A DNA stretch of 64,000 bases. It comes from an uncultured Lachnospiraceae bacterium. GTDB lineage: Bacteria; Bacillota; Clostridia; Lachnospirales; Lachnospiraceae. The notes under the pieces are model-generated. The model did not search any database. It was given only the letters and a program-made list of their open reading frames with translations, and had not been told where the DNA came from. Positions 17,764-26,981 of the stretch are shown piece after piece. Position 1 is the first letter of the stretch. Every line of letters starts with the position of its first letter. A program made the translations under genes and the position numbers. The stretch covers positions 124,001 to 188,000 of the forward strand of contig URPH01000001.1 in the NCBI GenBank assembly GCA_900549665.1, read 5' to 3'.

Positions 17764-18513
17764 TTAGTTGTCTTTAAAAATTTCTCTTTTTAAACGTTTC
17801 ATAATCTTTTTCTCAAGTCTGGATATATACGACTGGGATATTCCCAGAATGCATGCCACCTCCTTTTGCGTCAGCTCCTCGCCATCCTCTCGGTTTAAGC
17901 CAAACCGCATATTGATAATCGTCCGCTCCCGCTCGGATAATTTGTCTATGGCATTGTATAAGACCCGCTTTTCCACTTCCTCTTCAATATCTCTGGAGGT
18001 CACATCCTCTTCCGTTCCCAGAATATCGGATAAAAGCAGTTCGTTACCATCCCAGTCAACATTTAACGGCTCATCGATTGACACCTCCAGACGTGTCTTA
18101 TTATTGCGTCTTAAATACATCAGGATCTCATTTTCAATACAGCGTGAAGCATATGTGGCAAGCTTAATGTTTTTATTGGGATTATAGGTATTGATGGCCT
18201 TGATCAATCCGATTGTGCCAATGGAGATCAGGTCTTCAACACCCACCCCGGTATTGTCAAATTTTTTGGCAATATATACTACCAGACGCAGGTTGTGCTC
18301 AATCAGGACTGCCTTTGCATTTTCCGATTCATCACAATCTCCGTTGATCAGATCATTGAGCATGTGGCTCTCCTCTTCATCCAGTAAAGGCGGCGGAAGC
18401 ACCTCCGTTCCGCCAATATAATGTATATCACCAAAATCCTCTACATACTTTTTCTGGCTCTTTTTTAAAATATTTAATCTTATGTAGCCGGGTAAAACCA
18501 ACCTCAAAATCAC
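17764..18513 (-). CDS. sigE: Sporulation sigma factor SigE (pro-protein)
   Basis: Mother-cell sigma factor made as an inactive precursor. The N-terminal pro-sequence is recognisable, ending in HYIGGTEVLPPPL, which corresponds to the site where SpoIIGA cleaves in Bacillus. Region 2 (VEDLISIGTIGLIKAINTYNP) and the region-4 helix-turn-helix (QKEVACILGISQSYISRLEK) follow. The length of 249 aa is normal. The start is GTG. The gene lies 39 bp after spoIIGA, which encodes its protease, in the standard operon. Confidence 0.97.
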   Translation of the reverse strand: MILRLVLPGYIRLNILKKSQKKYVEDFGDIHYIGGTEVLPPPLLDEEESHMLNDLINGDCDESENAKAVLIEHNLRLVVYIAKKFDNTGVGVEDLISIGTIGLIKAINTYNPNKNIKLATYASRCIENEILMYLRRNNKTRLEVSIDEPLNVDWDGNELLLSDILGTEEDVTSRDIEEEVEKRVLYNAIDKLSERERTIINMRFGLNREDGEELTQKEVACILGISQSYISRLEKKIMKRLKREIFKDN

Positions 18514-18552
18514 AATTCATTCACTCCCTGTTTTTATTTTCATTTACATGCT

Positions 18553-19380
18553 TTAGGATAATACTTTCGGATGCAGGATGATCTCGTATCCGGCCCCCTT
18601 TGTAAAATCATCCGGACATACAGCAAATAATATATGTCGGTAAATCTCCATGGCATCCTTTCTGCCCGGTCCTTCATCCTTCCTTATCACCTCCACGATA
18701 TCCACCACAAAGGCTTCCATCACTCCATTCTTTTTACCCACAGAGCGATATGGGATCACTCGATATCCATTCTGCGAAAGGATATCCGTACCGGGAAACA
18801 TCCGATGATACAGCTTTTGAGTCATGATGCAGACCGGCCTTTTAGAAACCGGATCAAATAAGGCATTCCCCGAATCGATCAGTCCGGCTGACTGACAATC
18901 TCTTTCTCCGCATTTTAACAACACCTGTACAATGACATTTTTGGAAAGTATTCTTTCTGACATCATATTCTTAGCAGTGTCGGCCAGTAATACAAGAAAA
19001 ACAACTGCGCACATCCCAGTTAGCAATAGATAACCTTGCCCCGGAAGCCGGTTCAAAAAATCCAGTATTCCGGCCAGACAAATGCAGGCTGCAATCTGGG
19101 TCAAAAATACCTTCACAAATTGTTTTATATCCCGTATCCGGTACAGGACAACGGAAATCAGGCCATCACTTACGACGGATAATAAATAAACATAAACAGG
19201 ATCACCGCCAAACATCATAACCGTCAGTATATAAATGATACATCCCGCAGCCGCCCCAAAAACAATCCTGAGGTTGGAAATACCAATATGTAATATCCGG
19301 TTTGTGATTGCAAATACGCCAAACTGATATATGAAATTCAACAGAAAGATCAAGTCATAATATACAACCATATGTGCCAT
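18553..19380 (-). CDS. spoIIGA: Sigma-E processing peptidase SpoIIGA
   Basis: Membrane aspartic protease that matures pro-sigma-E. Five hydrophobic helices occupy the first half (YYDLIFLLNFIYQFGV at the start), followed by a soluble domain with the active-site-like motif GLIDSGNALFDPVSKRPV. The Asp in DSGN matches the single catalytic Asp of the family, which acts as a dimer. A GGAGC site precedes the start. It is first in the spoIIGA-sigE operon, behind a Spo0A-type promoter. Confidence 0.95.
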   Translation of the reverse strand: MAHMVVYYDLIFLLNFIYQFGVFAITNRILHIGISNLRIVFGAAAGCIIYILTVMMFGGDPVYVYLLSVVSDGLISVVLYRIRDIKQFVKVFLTQIAACICLAGILDFLNRLPGQGYLLLTGMCAVVFLVLLADTAKNMMSERILSKNVIVQVLLKCGERDCQSAGLIDSGNALFDPVSKRPVCIMTQKLYHRMFPGTDILSQNGYRVIPYRSVGKKNGVMEAFVVDIVEVIRKDEGPGRKDAMEIYRHILFAVCPDDFTKGAGYEIILHPKVLS

Positions 19381-19402
19381 TTGCTCCTGTTTTATGATTG
19401 TT

Positions 19403-19450
19403 ATGATGTCAGGGGCAAAGGTCTTTTTGACCTTTTGACCCTGATATCAT
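19403..19450. repeat. Palindromic repeat copy 1 (TGATRTCAGG family)
   Basis: A 48-bp near-perfect inverted repeat starting ATGATGTCAGG and ending CCTGATATCAT, with inner arms GGTC/GACC. It shares its ends with 24148-24188 and 16 bp with 42291-42306. It sits in the spoIIGA leader, just after the predicted transcription start. Confidence 0.7.
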
Positions 19451-19454
19451 TGTT

Positions 19455-19519
19455 ATTATACAAAGGTCTGTATGCATTTTTTGTCAAACACGATACAAAA
19501 CGGCGGGAAATTTTCGACA
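19455..19519 (-). promoter_or_regulatory. Spo0A-type promoter of spoIIGA-sigE
   Basis: On the minus strand: TTGACA (19482-19487) and TATAAT (19455-19460) separated by 21 bp, the over-long spacing known for Spo0A-activated sigma-A promoters (22 in B. subtilis spoIIG, 21 in spoIIE). A 0A-box-like TGTCAAA overlaps the -35, and a perfect 0A box TGTCGAA lies at 19513-19519, 31 bp further upstream. Confidence 0.75.
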
Positions 19520-19560
19520 AAAAAACACCTCAGATACAAATATGCACCCGAGGTGTTTTA
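19517..19560 (-). terminator. Terminator of the ftsZ transcript
   Basis: 10-bp stem AAAACACCTC (19522-19531) with 19550-19559, followed on the minus strand by a T run of seven or more. Overlaps the distal 0A box of the spoIIGA promoter. Confidence 0.85.
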
Positions 19561-19622
19561 TCACACATCATCAATCTTATATATGACCGTTTTATTAAAA
19601 TATAAAACCAATAGCTATGTAT

Positions 19623-20834
19623 TTATTTTTTCTGCAAAAAATCCGGAATCTTTAAGGATTGTGATTCAACATTGGCCTTGATCGGCTTAGGATCTGCAAA
19701 ATGACCTGCTGACTGGATCGGTGTCACAGAGGGGATCGGAGCAGTTCCGGCCATTGCCGCTGTAGAGGAAGCCGGTGTGACCGGTCTTGCAGCTGTCTTA
19801 ACCGTATTGGGGATCACAGGACTTACTGTCTTTTTCATAAAGCTTCCACCCATCTGGGAAACCAGGCGGGTTGAAGAATTGTTGGCATCATCAATACCGG
19901 TTGCAATAACGGTAACACTGCAGTAATCCGGCTGTGCATCATCATATAATGCACCAAAGATGATATTGACATCGTCCCCAACCATATCTCTGACATACTG
20001 TGCCGCATCATTGGCATCCATCAGTGTGATATCACCGGATACATTGATCAGAACATCGGTTGCTCCTGTAATCGTTGTTTCAAGTAAAGGTGAACCAACA
20101 GCCATCTTAACCGCTTCGTTGGCTTTGTCATCACCCTGTCCGTAACCGATGCCTACATGGGCAACGCCCTTGTCCTTCATGACGGTTGAAATATCGGCAA
20201 AGTCAAGGTTGATAACGCCGGGAATATTAATCAGGTCGGTAATACCCTGTACTGCCTGCTGTAAAACTTCATCTGCTTTCTTTAATGCTTCCGGAAATGT
20301 CGTACGTCTGTCGACGATCTCCAGTAATTTGTCATTGGGAATGACGATCAGTGTATCAACATGCTCTTTTAATTTTTCAATACCGCCAAGAGCATTGGTC
20401 ATACGGGTACGTGCCTCAAAGCCAAACGGTTTGGTGATAACGCCAACCGTTAAAATACCCATATCCTTTGCCACCTGCGCAACAACCGGAGCAGCACCTG
20501 TACCGGTACCACCGCCCATTCCACATGTAACAAATACCATATCAGCACCCTTTAATGCTGCTGTAATCTCTTCTATACTTTCAAGTGCTGCCTGCTCTCC
20601 AACCTCAGGCTTTGCACCTGCACCCAGTCCTTTGGTTAATTTTTCCCCAATCTGTAATAACTTCGGAGCCTTGCATAGCTGCAATGCCTGCTTATCTGTA
20701 TTCAGACCGATAAAGTTGACTCCACCGATATTTTCCTGTATCATTCTATCTACTGCATTGTTTCCGGCACCGCCGACACCGGCAACGATAATCTTAGCTG
20801 CGCCTTCTGTATCATTTGATTTAATTTCTAACAA
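19623..20834 (-). CDS. ftsZ: Cell division GTPase FtsZ
   Basis: Tubulin-like GTPase that forms the Z ring. The nucleotide-binding loop GGGTGTGAAPV is present, as are GVGGAGNNAVDRM at the N-terminus and the T7 loop segment NLDFADI. A variable Pro/Ala linker leads to the conserved C-terminal peptide SLKIPDFLQKK, which binds FtsA/SepF-type anchors. The start chosen is a TTG (MLEIKSND) with AAGGAGG eight nt upstream; a GTG six codons earlier overlaps that site. It follows divIB in the cell-wall cluster and ends at a strong terminator. Confidence 0.97.
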   Translation of the reverse strand: MLEIKSNDTEGAAKIIVAGVGGAGNNAVDRMIQENIGGVNFIGLNTDKQALQLCKAPKLLQIGEKLTKGLGAGAKPEVGEQAALESIEEITAALKGADMVFVTCGMGGGTGTGAAPVVAQVAKDMGILTVGVITKPFGFEARTRMTNALGGIEKLKEHVDTLIVIPNDKLLEIVDRRTTFPEALKKADEVLQQAVQGITDLINIPGVINLDFADISTVMKDKGVAHVGIGYGQGDDKANEAVKMAVGSPLLETTITGATDVLINVSGDITLMDANDAAQYVRDMVGDDVNIIFGALYDDAQPDYCSVTVIATGIDDANNSSTRLVSQMGGSFMKKTVSPVIPNTVKTAARPVTPASSTAAMAGTAPIPSVTPIQSAGHFADPKPIKANVESQSLKIPDFLQKK

Positions 20835-20915
20835 GGGTAGTTCCTCCTTCACAAACCTATCAAGTTTTCTAAATTATATCATATAATTATTTTGCAAATT
20901 TATCAATGCTTTTTT

Positions 20916-21653
20916 TCAATCCGGTTCAAAAGTCAGGGTTGAAACACCGTTTTCATATTCACGCATATCCAAAACCCCATTTTTCCCCTGAATAGAGGGA
21001 ACAATTACAGATAACTGCATGATCTTTTCATCAATATTTTTTTTCGTTCCGATCAGGACTCTCGCATTGCCAAAATACAGTGTCACATTCATATCCGGAT
21101 CAAAATAAATCTTGTCTGCCACAATCTCATACTTGTCCAACAGCTGTGTCAGTTCCAGTATTTCCTGAAATACATCTGCTTTTTGTACCGGAAGCTGTTC
21201 ATACAAAAGAACATGGTTGAAATGCAGTCCCGATATTTCCGGAACTCCGTCCGTTATCACCGGCGAACTTTCGACTACGATTCCTTCTCTGTCAAAATAC
21301 ATATAATTGCCAAGATAAGAGATACATCCGGCAAGCTTTTTTTCGTAAACCATAATCCGGATGGAATCAGCTCCGACAACCTCAACATCCATTTTTTCCA
21401 CAAACGGTACATTTTCAATGGATTTGTTGCGGTATTTGAGATTGAGCAGCAGGGAATTATCGAACAGATTGCCTTTTAGTACCATATCCTCAATCTCCTG
21501 CTCGGTATAATGGCTGTTTCCCACCACTTCCACATTTTTTACCCGGTAGTATATCAAAATATAAGCCATGACAGCACAGATCAGAATCACTGCAGCTGTC
21601 ACGGCAATCCATATTTTCTGTTTTAATGTAAATCTGCTGTACTCACTTTTCAT
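20916..21653 (-). CDS. divIB: Cell division protein DivIB/FtsQ
   Basis: Single-pass membrane protein of the divisome. A short cytosolic basic tail is followed by one transmembrane helix (IAVTAAVILICAVMAYILIYY, about residues 15-35), then the POTRA domain (YRVKNVEVVGNSHYTEQEIEDM) and a beta domain. The length of 245 aa is typical. Its start overlaps the murA stop by four bases (ATGA), so translation is probably coupled. Confidence 0.9.
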   Translation of the reverse strand: MKSEYSRFTLKQKIWIAVTAAVILICAVMAYILIYYRVKNVEVVGNSHYTEQEIEDMVLKGNLFDNSLLLNLKYRNKSIENVPFVEKMDVEVVGADSIRIMVYEKKLAGCISYLGNYMYFDREGIVVESSPVITDGVPEISGLHFNHVLLYEQLPVQKADVFQEILELTQLLDKYEIVADKIYFDPDMNVTLYFGNARVLIGTKKNIDEKIMQLSVIVPSIQGKNGVLDMREYENGVSTLTFEPD

Positions 21654-22906
21654 TCTTCTTCAATCTTTGCTCCCAGAAGTTTTAAATCACGGACAATATT
21701 TTCATAGCCCCGCCTGATAAAAACATCATTTTTGATATAGGTATCTCCGTCCGCAGAAAGACCCGCAAGCAACAATGCCGCACCACCGCGCAGTTCCTTC
21801 GCCTCGACAACAGTTCCCCGCAGCTTTTTCACGCCACAGACCATGGCACGTCTGCCGATCACGTGTATGTCGGCTCCCATTTTTTTAAGTTCATCCACAA
21901 CCTGAAAACGGTTTTCAAAAATAGTTTCCTCCAGAATACTACAGCCCTGGGAAATACTGAGGGCCGCCATAAACATCGACTGCATATCCGTCGGAAATCC
22001 GGGATACACCTCCGTTTTGATATAGCGCACAGACCTGTTTGCATTTTCACCATTCAGGCACACCCAGTCTTTGGCAATGGCCAGATCCGCTCCCATCTCT
22101 CCCAGCACCTCAAACACACCGGATAGATAATCACACGGTGCCTGATTTAACACAACCAGACCTCTTGTCATGACTCCTGCTAACAGATAGGTGCCTGCCA
22201 CGATCCGGTCCGGCATGATGCGGTAACAGATCTCTGACAGCTTTTTCACGCCAATAATCGTGATCACTGATGTTCCGGCACCGGCGATCCTGGCTCCTGA
22301 CCGATTCAGAAACTCACAAAGCTCGATGATCTCCGGCTCCCTTGCACATCCTGATATCTGATAGGCACAGCCGGAAGCTGCCGCATAGAGAATTGCATTT
22401 TCCGTTGCCCCGACACTGGGAAACGGTAGCATTACCTTTCTATTTTCCGACTTTCCCGCTCTGGCGGCAATGCATCCATTTTCTTCAGAGAACTCCACTC
22501 CCATCTGACCCAAAATATCCAGATGAAAATCAATCGGTCTTTTACCGATCACACAACCGCCGGGATAACAAATGGAGATTTCCCCCATCCTCCCAAGCAG
22601 CGCCCCGATCAGGACAACCGACGATCTCATGACATTGGCATGCTCTGTCGGAAACGATGTGGCACAGATATCGGATGCATCAATCTCCATCGTCCGACCG
22701 CTTTTTGTGATCATGCATCCGACCGCCTCCAGAAGCTTTTGCATATGCTCAACATCCGTTATCACCGGGCAATTCTTTAATACTGTTTTTCCTTTGATCA
22801 AAAGCGAAGCTGCCATAACAGGCAGGGCGGCATTTTTTGACCCCTGTATATCAACTTCCCCGCATAATGTATTACCTCCGCACACATGGATTGTACTCAT
22901 ATCCAC
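21650..22906 (-). CDS. murA: UDP-N-acetylglucosamine 1-carboxyvinyltransferase
   Basis: Catalyses the first committed step of peptidoglycan synthesis, adding enolpyruvate from PEP. The active-site Cys is in the loop YPGGCVIGKRPIDFHL, so the enzyme should be sensitive to fosfomycin-type inactivation. The inverse alpha/beta repeat opening GSKNAALPVMAASLL and the RGG segment near the C-terminus are present. The length of 418 aa is normal. In many Clostridia murG stands between ftsW and murA; here only 71 bp do. Confidence 0.95.
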   Translation of the reverse strand: MDMSTIHVCGGNTLCGEVDIQGSKNAALPVMAASLLIKGKTVLKNCPVITDVEHMQKLLEAVGCMITKSGRTMEIDASDICATSFPTEHANVMRSSVVLIGALLGRMGEISICYPGGCVIGKRPIDFHLDILGQMGVEFSEENGCIAARAGKSENRKVMLPFPSVGATENAILYAAASGCAYQISGCAREPEIIELCEFLNRSGARIAGAGTSVITIIGVKKLSEICYRIMPDRIVAGTYLLAGVMTRGLVVLNQAPCDYLSGVFEVLGEMGADLAIAKDWVCLNGENANRSVRYIKTEVYPGFPTDMQSMFMAALSISQGCSILEETIFENRFQVVDELKKMGADIHVIGRRAMVCGVKKLRGTVVEAKELRGGAALLLAGLSADGDTYIKNDVFIRRGYENIVRDLKLLGAKIEEE

Positions 22907-22977
22907 CTTCCGTTCGTGAATATTTTTCTAATATAATGTATGCAGAATCATCGAATATCGCGCCTGTCAGATATGTC

Positions 22978-24126
22978 CTATAAATTATCCTTCAGCCGGA
23001 TCTGTTTCGAAACATTGAGCACAAGCCCGATCTCCGCCATCAAAAACATTTCCGATGTACCTCCGTAGCTGATAAACGGAAGCGAAATACCGGTATTGGG
23101 CATCGTGTTGGTAACAACCGCAATATTTAATATAACCTGAATTGCAAAATGTGCCATAACTCCGACAACCAGCAAAGCGCCAAAAAGATCCGGTGCATTG
23201 TTGGCAATCACCATACATCTCCAGATCAGCAGCACAAACAGCAAAATAACCGCAAAAGCGCCAAATAGTCCCAGCTCCTCGCAGATAATGGAAAAGATCA
23301 TATCATTTTGCGCTTCCGGTAAGAACCCAAGCTTTTGCATGCTGCCTCCAAGTCCTTTTCCGAAAACACCGCCGGAACCGATCGCATAAAGCGCCTGCAG
23401 CGTCTGAAAGCCAATACCGTCCGGATCCTTTTCCGGATCCAGCCATACTGCTATTCGTCCCATACGGAAGCTGTCCGACTGGATATGTGTCGCAGCATAT
23501 ACAAGTATAAAGCCCAAAGCCACCGCTGCTAAAACAACCACAATGTATTTTTTGTAATCCGAATCCGCAACAAACAGCATAACAATGGCAATGCCGCCTA
23601 CAATGATACCGGAACTCAGATTGTCGGTAACCTTCCACAGCAAAACAGCCATGATCGCAGGAGCAGCAATCACAACAAGTGCACCCTGCAGGGTTGCCAG
23701 CTTCTTTTTACTGAAATGTGTGATCATGGATGCGCAGAATAAAATAACTGCTATCTTAACAATTTCAGCCGGCTGGAACTGCAGGAAGCCTGCCACGCGG
23801 ATCCATCGTCTCGCACCGTTTACTTCCACACCCATCGGTGTCAGTACCAAAAAGATCAGCACAATGGAAACAGCCATACCGACAAACGCATATTTTTCCC
23901 AACGGTGATAATCTACCAGGATCGTCAGCACCATGACAACAACACCTGCAAGCGTCGCCGTAAACTGATGCCTCAGATAATATGTAGAATCTCCCAGCTC
24001 TCCGGTTGCCTCATAGGAGCTTGTGGAGTAGATCATGATCAGTCCAAAAGCGATCAGGAAGATAACAACAAAAAGCAGGGTATAATCAAAAAAGAATTGA
24101 TTTTTATTTGATTTTCTGCCGGGCAT
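22978..24126 (-). CDS. ftsW: SEDS glycosyltransferase FtsW/SpoVE
   Basis: Polytopic (about ten helices) lipid II polymerase of the SEDS family, partner of the class B PBPs encoded upstream. Family signatures include DYTLLFVVIFLIAFGLIMIYS at the start, GARRWI, FQPAEIVKI and the C-terminal PFISYGGTSE. The length of 382 aa fits FtsW or the sporulation form SpoVE; the two cannot be told apart from one sequence. An AGGAGG site lies upstream. The murD gene that many relatives carry between mraY and ftsW is absent. Confidence 0.92.
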   Translation of the reverse strand: MPGRKSNKNQFFFDYTLLFVVIFLIAFGLIMIYSTSSYEATGELGDSTYYLRHQFTATLAGVVVMVLTILVDYHRWEKYAFVGMAVSIVLIFLVLTPMGVEVNGARRWIRVAGFLQFQPAEIVKIAVILFCASMITHFSKKKLATLQGALVVIAAPAIMAVLLWKVTDNLSSGIIVGGIAIVMLFVADSDYKKYIVVVLAAVALGFILVYAATHIQSDSFRMGRIAVWLDPEKDPDGIGFQTLQALYAIGSGGVFGKGLGGSMQKLGFLPEAQNDMIFSIICEELGLFGAFAVILLFVLLIWRCMVIANNAPDLFGALLVVGVMAHFAIQVILNIAVVTNTMPNTGISLPFISYGGTSEMFLMAEIGLVLNVSKQIRLKDNL

Positions 24127-24147
24127 CCTAAGCCCTCCTTTTATTTT

Positions 24148-24188
24148 ATGATGTCAGGGTCAAAAAACTGTCCCCAACCTGATATCAT
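24148..24188. repeat. Palindromic repeat copy 2 (TGATRTCAGG family)
   Basis: Begins ATGATGTCAGG and ends CCTGATATCAT like copy 1, with a different, G/C-rich centre (AACTGTCCCCAA). It fills almost the whole mraY-ftsW gap. Confidence 0.65.
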
Positions 24189-25145
24189 TTATAACGCCAA
24201 AAAACCGATCAGGCACAAAACCGCGGTAACAATAGAAAAAACATAAACGACTTTTGTTTCGCGCCAGCCACACAGTTCAAAATGATGATGGATAGGTGCC
24301 ATCTTGAAGATACGCCTGCCACCGCTCAACTTAAAATATGTCACCTGGATAATAACACTCAGCACCTCGGCCACATAAATAAAACCGACAATAACCAGAA
24401 ACAGCTGCAGCTGCATCATATATGCACAGGCTGCCACAAAACCGCCCAGTGCAAGCGATCCGGTATCTCCCATAAAAACACTCGCCGGATATCCGTTAAA
24501 CAACAAAAATCCCAGTAATGCCCCGACTGCCGCACAGGTAACCGGAGTGATCGGAGCTCCAAGTCCGATCGCACATGCGGTAAAAAATGTAGCGACCAAG
24601 ATCGTCACGCTTGTAGCAAGACCATCCAGACCATCTGTAAAGTTGGTGCCGTTTACCGTACCAAGCACAACAAAGAAAAGAAGCGGAATATTGAAAATAC
24701 CAAAATCAATGTACTGTCCGGATGCGAACGGAATACGGAATGCCAGACTGACATCGGTATATGCGCACAGATAATACGCAAATACACCTGTCACAATGAT
24801 CTGCAATGCAAATTTCTGCCATGCACGCAGTCCCATCGAACGCTTCAGCACAACCTTGATATAGTCATCCAAAAATCCGATCAGACCAAAGCCAAGGGTC
24901 AGAAACAGGATTGGAATGATCTTAGGGTAACTTTTTATAAAAAACAAAGATGTCACTGTCATGGCCGTCAATATCAACAGACCACCCATAGTCGGCGTCC
25001 CGTTTTTTTTCAAATGGCTTTCCGGTCCTTCATCACGGACCGTCTGTCCTACTTTGAGTTTTCTTAAAAAAGGAATCATAATCGGTCCCAAAGCGACGCT
25101 GATCGCAAATGATATAAGTGTGGGTATAACAATTTCCTGATACAT
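24189..25145 (-). CDS. mraY: Phospho-MurNAc-pentapeptide transferase
   Basis: Integral membrane enzyme that makes lipid I from UDP-MurNAc-pentapeptide and undecaprenyl phosphate. Ten hydrophobic helices. Catalytic and binding motifs seen are GFLDDYIKV, NGTNFTDGLDGLA, VFMGDTGSLALGG and APIHHHFELCGW. The length of 318 aa is normal. AGGAT precedes the ATG. It follows the SpoVD-like PBP gene in the cluster. Confidence 0.96.
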   Translation of the reverse strand: MYQEIVIPTLISFAISVALGPIMIPFLRKLKVGQTVRDEGPESHLKKNGTPTMGGLLILTAMTVTSLFFIKSYPKIIPILFLTLGFGLIGFLDDYIKVVLKRSMGLRAWQKFALQIIVTGVFAYYLCAYTDVSLAFRIPFASGQYIDFGIFNIPLLFFVVLGTVNGTNFTDGLDGLATSVTILVATFFTACAIGLGAPITPVTCAAVGALLGFLLFNGYPASVFMGDTGSLALGGFVAACAYMMQLQLFLVIVGFIYVAEVLSVIIQVTYFKLSGGRRIFKMAPIHHHFELCGWRETKVVYVFSIVTAVLCLIGFLAL

Positions 25146-25177
25146 GAATCAATTCATCCTTTCCTTTTTATCCAATG

Positions 25178-26923
25178 TTAATTATACCGAATTCCCTCTA
25201 AATAGGGAAGAATATTTTCATACAACGTCCGGATGACCGGAGCGGCGATCTGTCCGCCATAATATACTCCCTGCGGCTTTTTTATCGTGACAAGCGCGAT
25301 GATCTGCGGATCATCGGCCGGCTCAAAACCGATAAAGGAAGCTATGTACTGTCCGGTTCCTCTCGGAAGCGTCTGGCTTGTAGCGGTCTTTCCTCCTATC
25401 GAATACCCTTCGATATAGGCTTTTTTACCGCCTCCCTCACTCACAACCTTCTCAAGCATCATCCGAAGTGTTGCACCGGTTTCGTCTGATATAATACCAT
25501 CTTTGGTCCGAAAGGTAAACTGTGTAACATTTTCCGTAATGGAATCCGTGACATGATCTGCCAGATGCGGTGTTACCCGGTGTCCGCCGTTTATCAGTGA
25601 GCTGACAGTCGTAATCAACTGTATCGGCGTGATCTGAAACGACTGTCCGAAGGAGACCGTTGCAAGCTCCACCATTCCCATATTTTCTTTCTTGTGCATG
25701 ATGGTTCCCGCTTCTCCCGGCAAATCTATCCCTGTTTTATTTAATAACCCGAATTTCTCAAAATATGCATAATAGCGGTCAACTCCGAGACGTAATCCCA
25801 CATTGATAAAAACCGGATTGCAGGAATTCATAGTCGCGGTCAAAAAAGTTTCTGCTCCGTGTCCCTGTGTCTTGTGGCACCGGATCTTCCGATCCTCCAC
25901 GATACAAAACCCCGGACAGTTAAACTGCTCATCCACACGTACTACCTTGCTCTCCAATCCGGCTGCAGCGGTAACGATCTTAAAGGTAGAGCCCGGCTCG
26001 TAGGTATCATTGATGCATCCGTTTCTCCACATGCGGTTGGCAGCCAGTGTCGTATTTTGCGATACGCTGTCCAGCATCTCCTGCGTCTTATCTCCGTAAG
26101 CATACTCTAACTCAAACGGATGGTTGAGATCATATTCCGGGACATCCACCATAGCTAAAACAGCTCCGGTATTGGGATTCATGACGATCATAGAAACGCC
26201 CTCGGCCTCTTTTGCCTCCATGACCTGCATGGCTAACTGTGTCGCATAGCTCTGGATATTCATATCCAGCGTCAGCGTCAGGTCATTTCCGGCAACCGGT
26301 TCAATCCTGCTTTCCCCGGTCTGCGCAAGTTCAAGACCCTTTGCATCGGTTACTGTCAGAATTGTCCCATTTTTTCCCTGTAAAACATCATCATATTTGA
26401 CTTCCAGTCCTAAAATTCCCTGATTATCCGCTCCGGTAAAGCCAAGTACCTTGCTTGCCAACGTAGAATAAGGGTAAAAGCGCTTATAATCTTCATCAAC
26501 TTTTACCCCGGATAAATTTTGTTTTCTGATTTCATCTCCAACAGCTTTATCTACATTATTTTTAATCCGTTCTATGGACGAATATTTATTTACCCTTTTC
26601 CACACGGTATCATAATCGATATCCAATGTTTCAGAAAGGTAGGCCGCAACCTTTTCCGGTTCTTCAATCTGGGAATGGATCACGGAAATCGTGCACACTA
26701 CTCTGTTGTCCGCAAGCACGATTCCGTTCCGGTCCAGGATACGTCCTCTCGCAGCCTTGATAGACCGCTCTCTCTCATGCAGATCTACCGCTTTTTCCGA
26801 ATAATATTCCGACCGGAACAGCATGATATATGCAAGTCTTCCCATAAGCCCCATCAAAAGCAGTACAAATGCAAAAAATGTAAAAACGATCTTTTTTTTA
26901 TGATATATCTGAAATCCCCTCAT
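25178..26923 (-). CDS. Class B penicillin-binding protein (SpoVD/FtsI-like)
   Basis: Peptidoglycan transpeptidase with one N-terminal membrane anchor (IVFTFFAFVLLLMGLMGRL), a dimerisation domain, and the transpeptidase motifs STFK (catalytic Ser in EPGSTFKIV), SCN (TMNSCNPVF) and KTA (GGKTATSQT, in place of KTG). No PASTA domain follows, so it is shorter than Bacillus SpoVD. The start ATG at 26923 is favoured over a codon five residues earlier by an AGG site. It is one of two class B PBPs in tandem; one probably serves division and one the spore, but which is which cannot be decided. Confidence 0.9.
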   Translation of the reverse strand: MRGFQIYHKKKIVFTFFAFVLLLMGLMGRLAYIMLFRSEYYSEKAVDLHERERSIKAARGRILDRNGIVLADNRVVCTISVIHSQIEEPEKVAAYLSETLDIDYDTVWKRVNKYSSIERIKNNVDKAVGDEIRKQNLSGVKVDEDYKRFYPYSTLASKVLGFTGADNQGILGLEVKYDDVLQGKNGTILTVTDAKGLELAQTGESRIEPVAGNDLTLTLDMNIQSYATQLAMQVMEAKEAEGVSMIVMNPNTGAVLAMVDVPEYDLNHPFELEYAYGDKTQEMLDSVSQNTTLAANRMWRNGCINDTYEPGSTFKIVTAAAGLESKVVRVDEQFNCPGFCIVEDRKIRCHKTQGHGAETFLTATMNSCNPVFINVGLRLGVDRYYAYFEKFGLLNKTGIDLPGEAGTIMHKKENMGMVELATVSFGQSFQITPIQLITTVSSLINGGHRVTPHLADHVTDSITENVTQFTFRTKDGIISDETGATLRMMLEKVVSEGGGKKAYIEGYSIGGKTATSQTLPRGTGQYIASFIGFEPADDPQIIALVTIKKPQGVYYGGQIAAPVIRTLYENILPYLEGIRYN

Positions 26924-26981
26924 AAGAATACCTGCCAACCGGCTTTTTACTAATCTATTAGGCCGGCTTTATTCTTATGAC

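Noticed and set aside
19623..20852. GTG start six codons before the chosen ftsZ start
   Set aside because: It lies inside the AAGGAGG ribosome site, and the shorter form begins MLEIKSND like related FtsZ proteins.
20149..20886. 245-aa open frame opposite ftsZ
   Set aside because: Ser/Ala/Thr/Pro-rich shadow of the conserved ftsZ coding strand, with no ribosome site or family signature.
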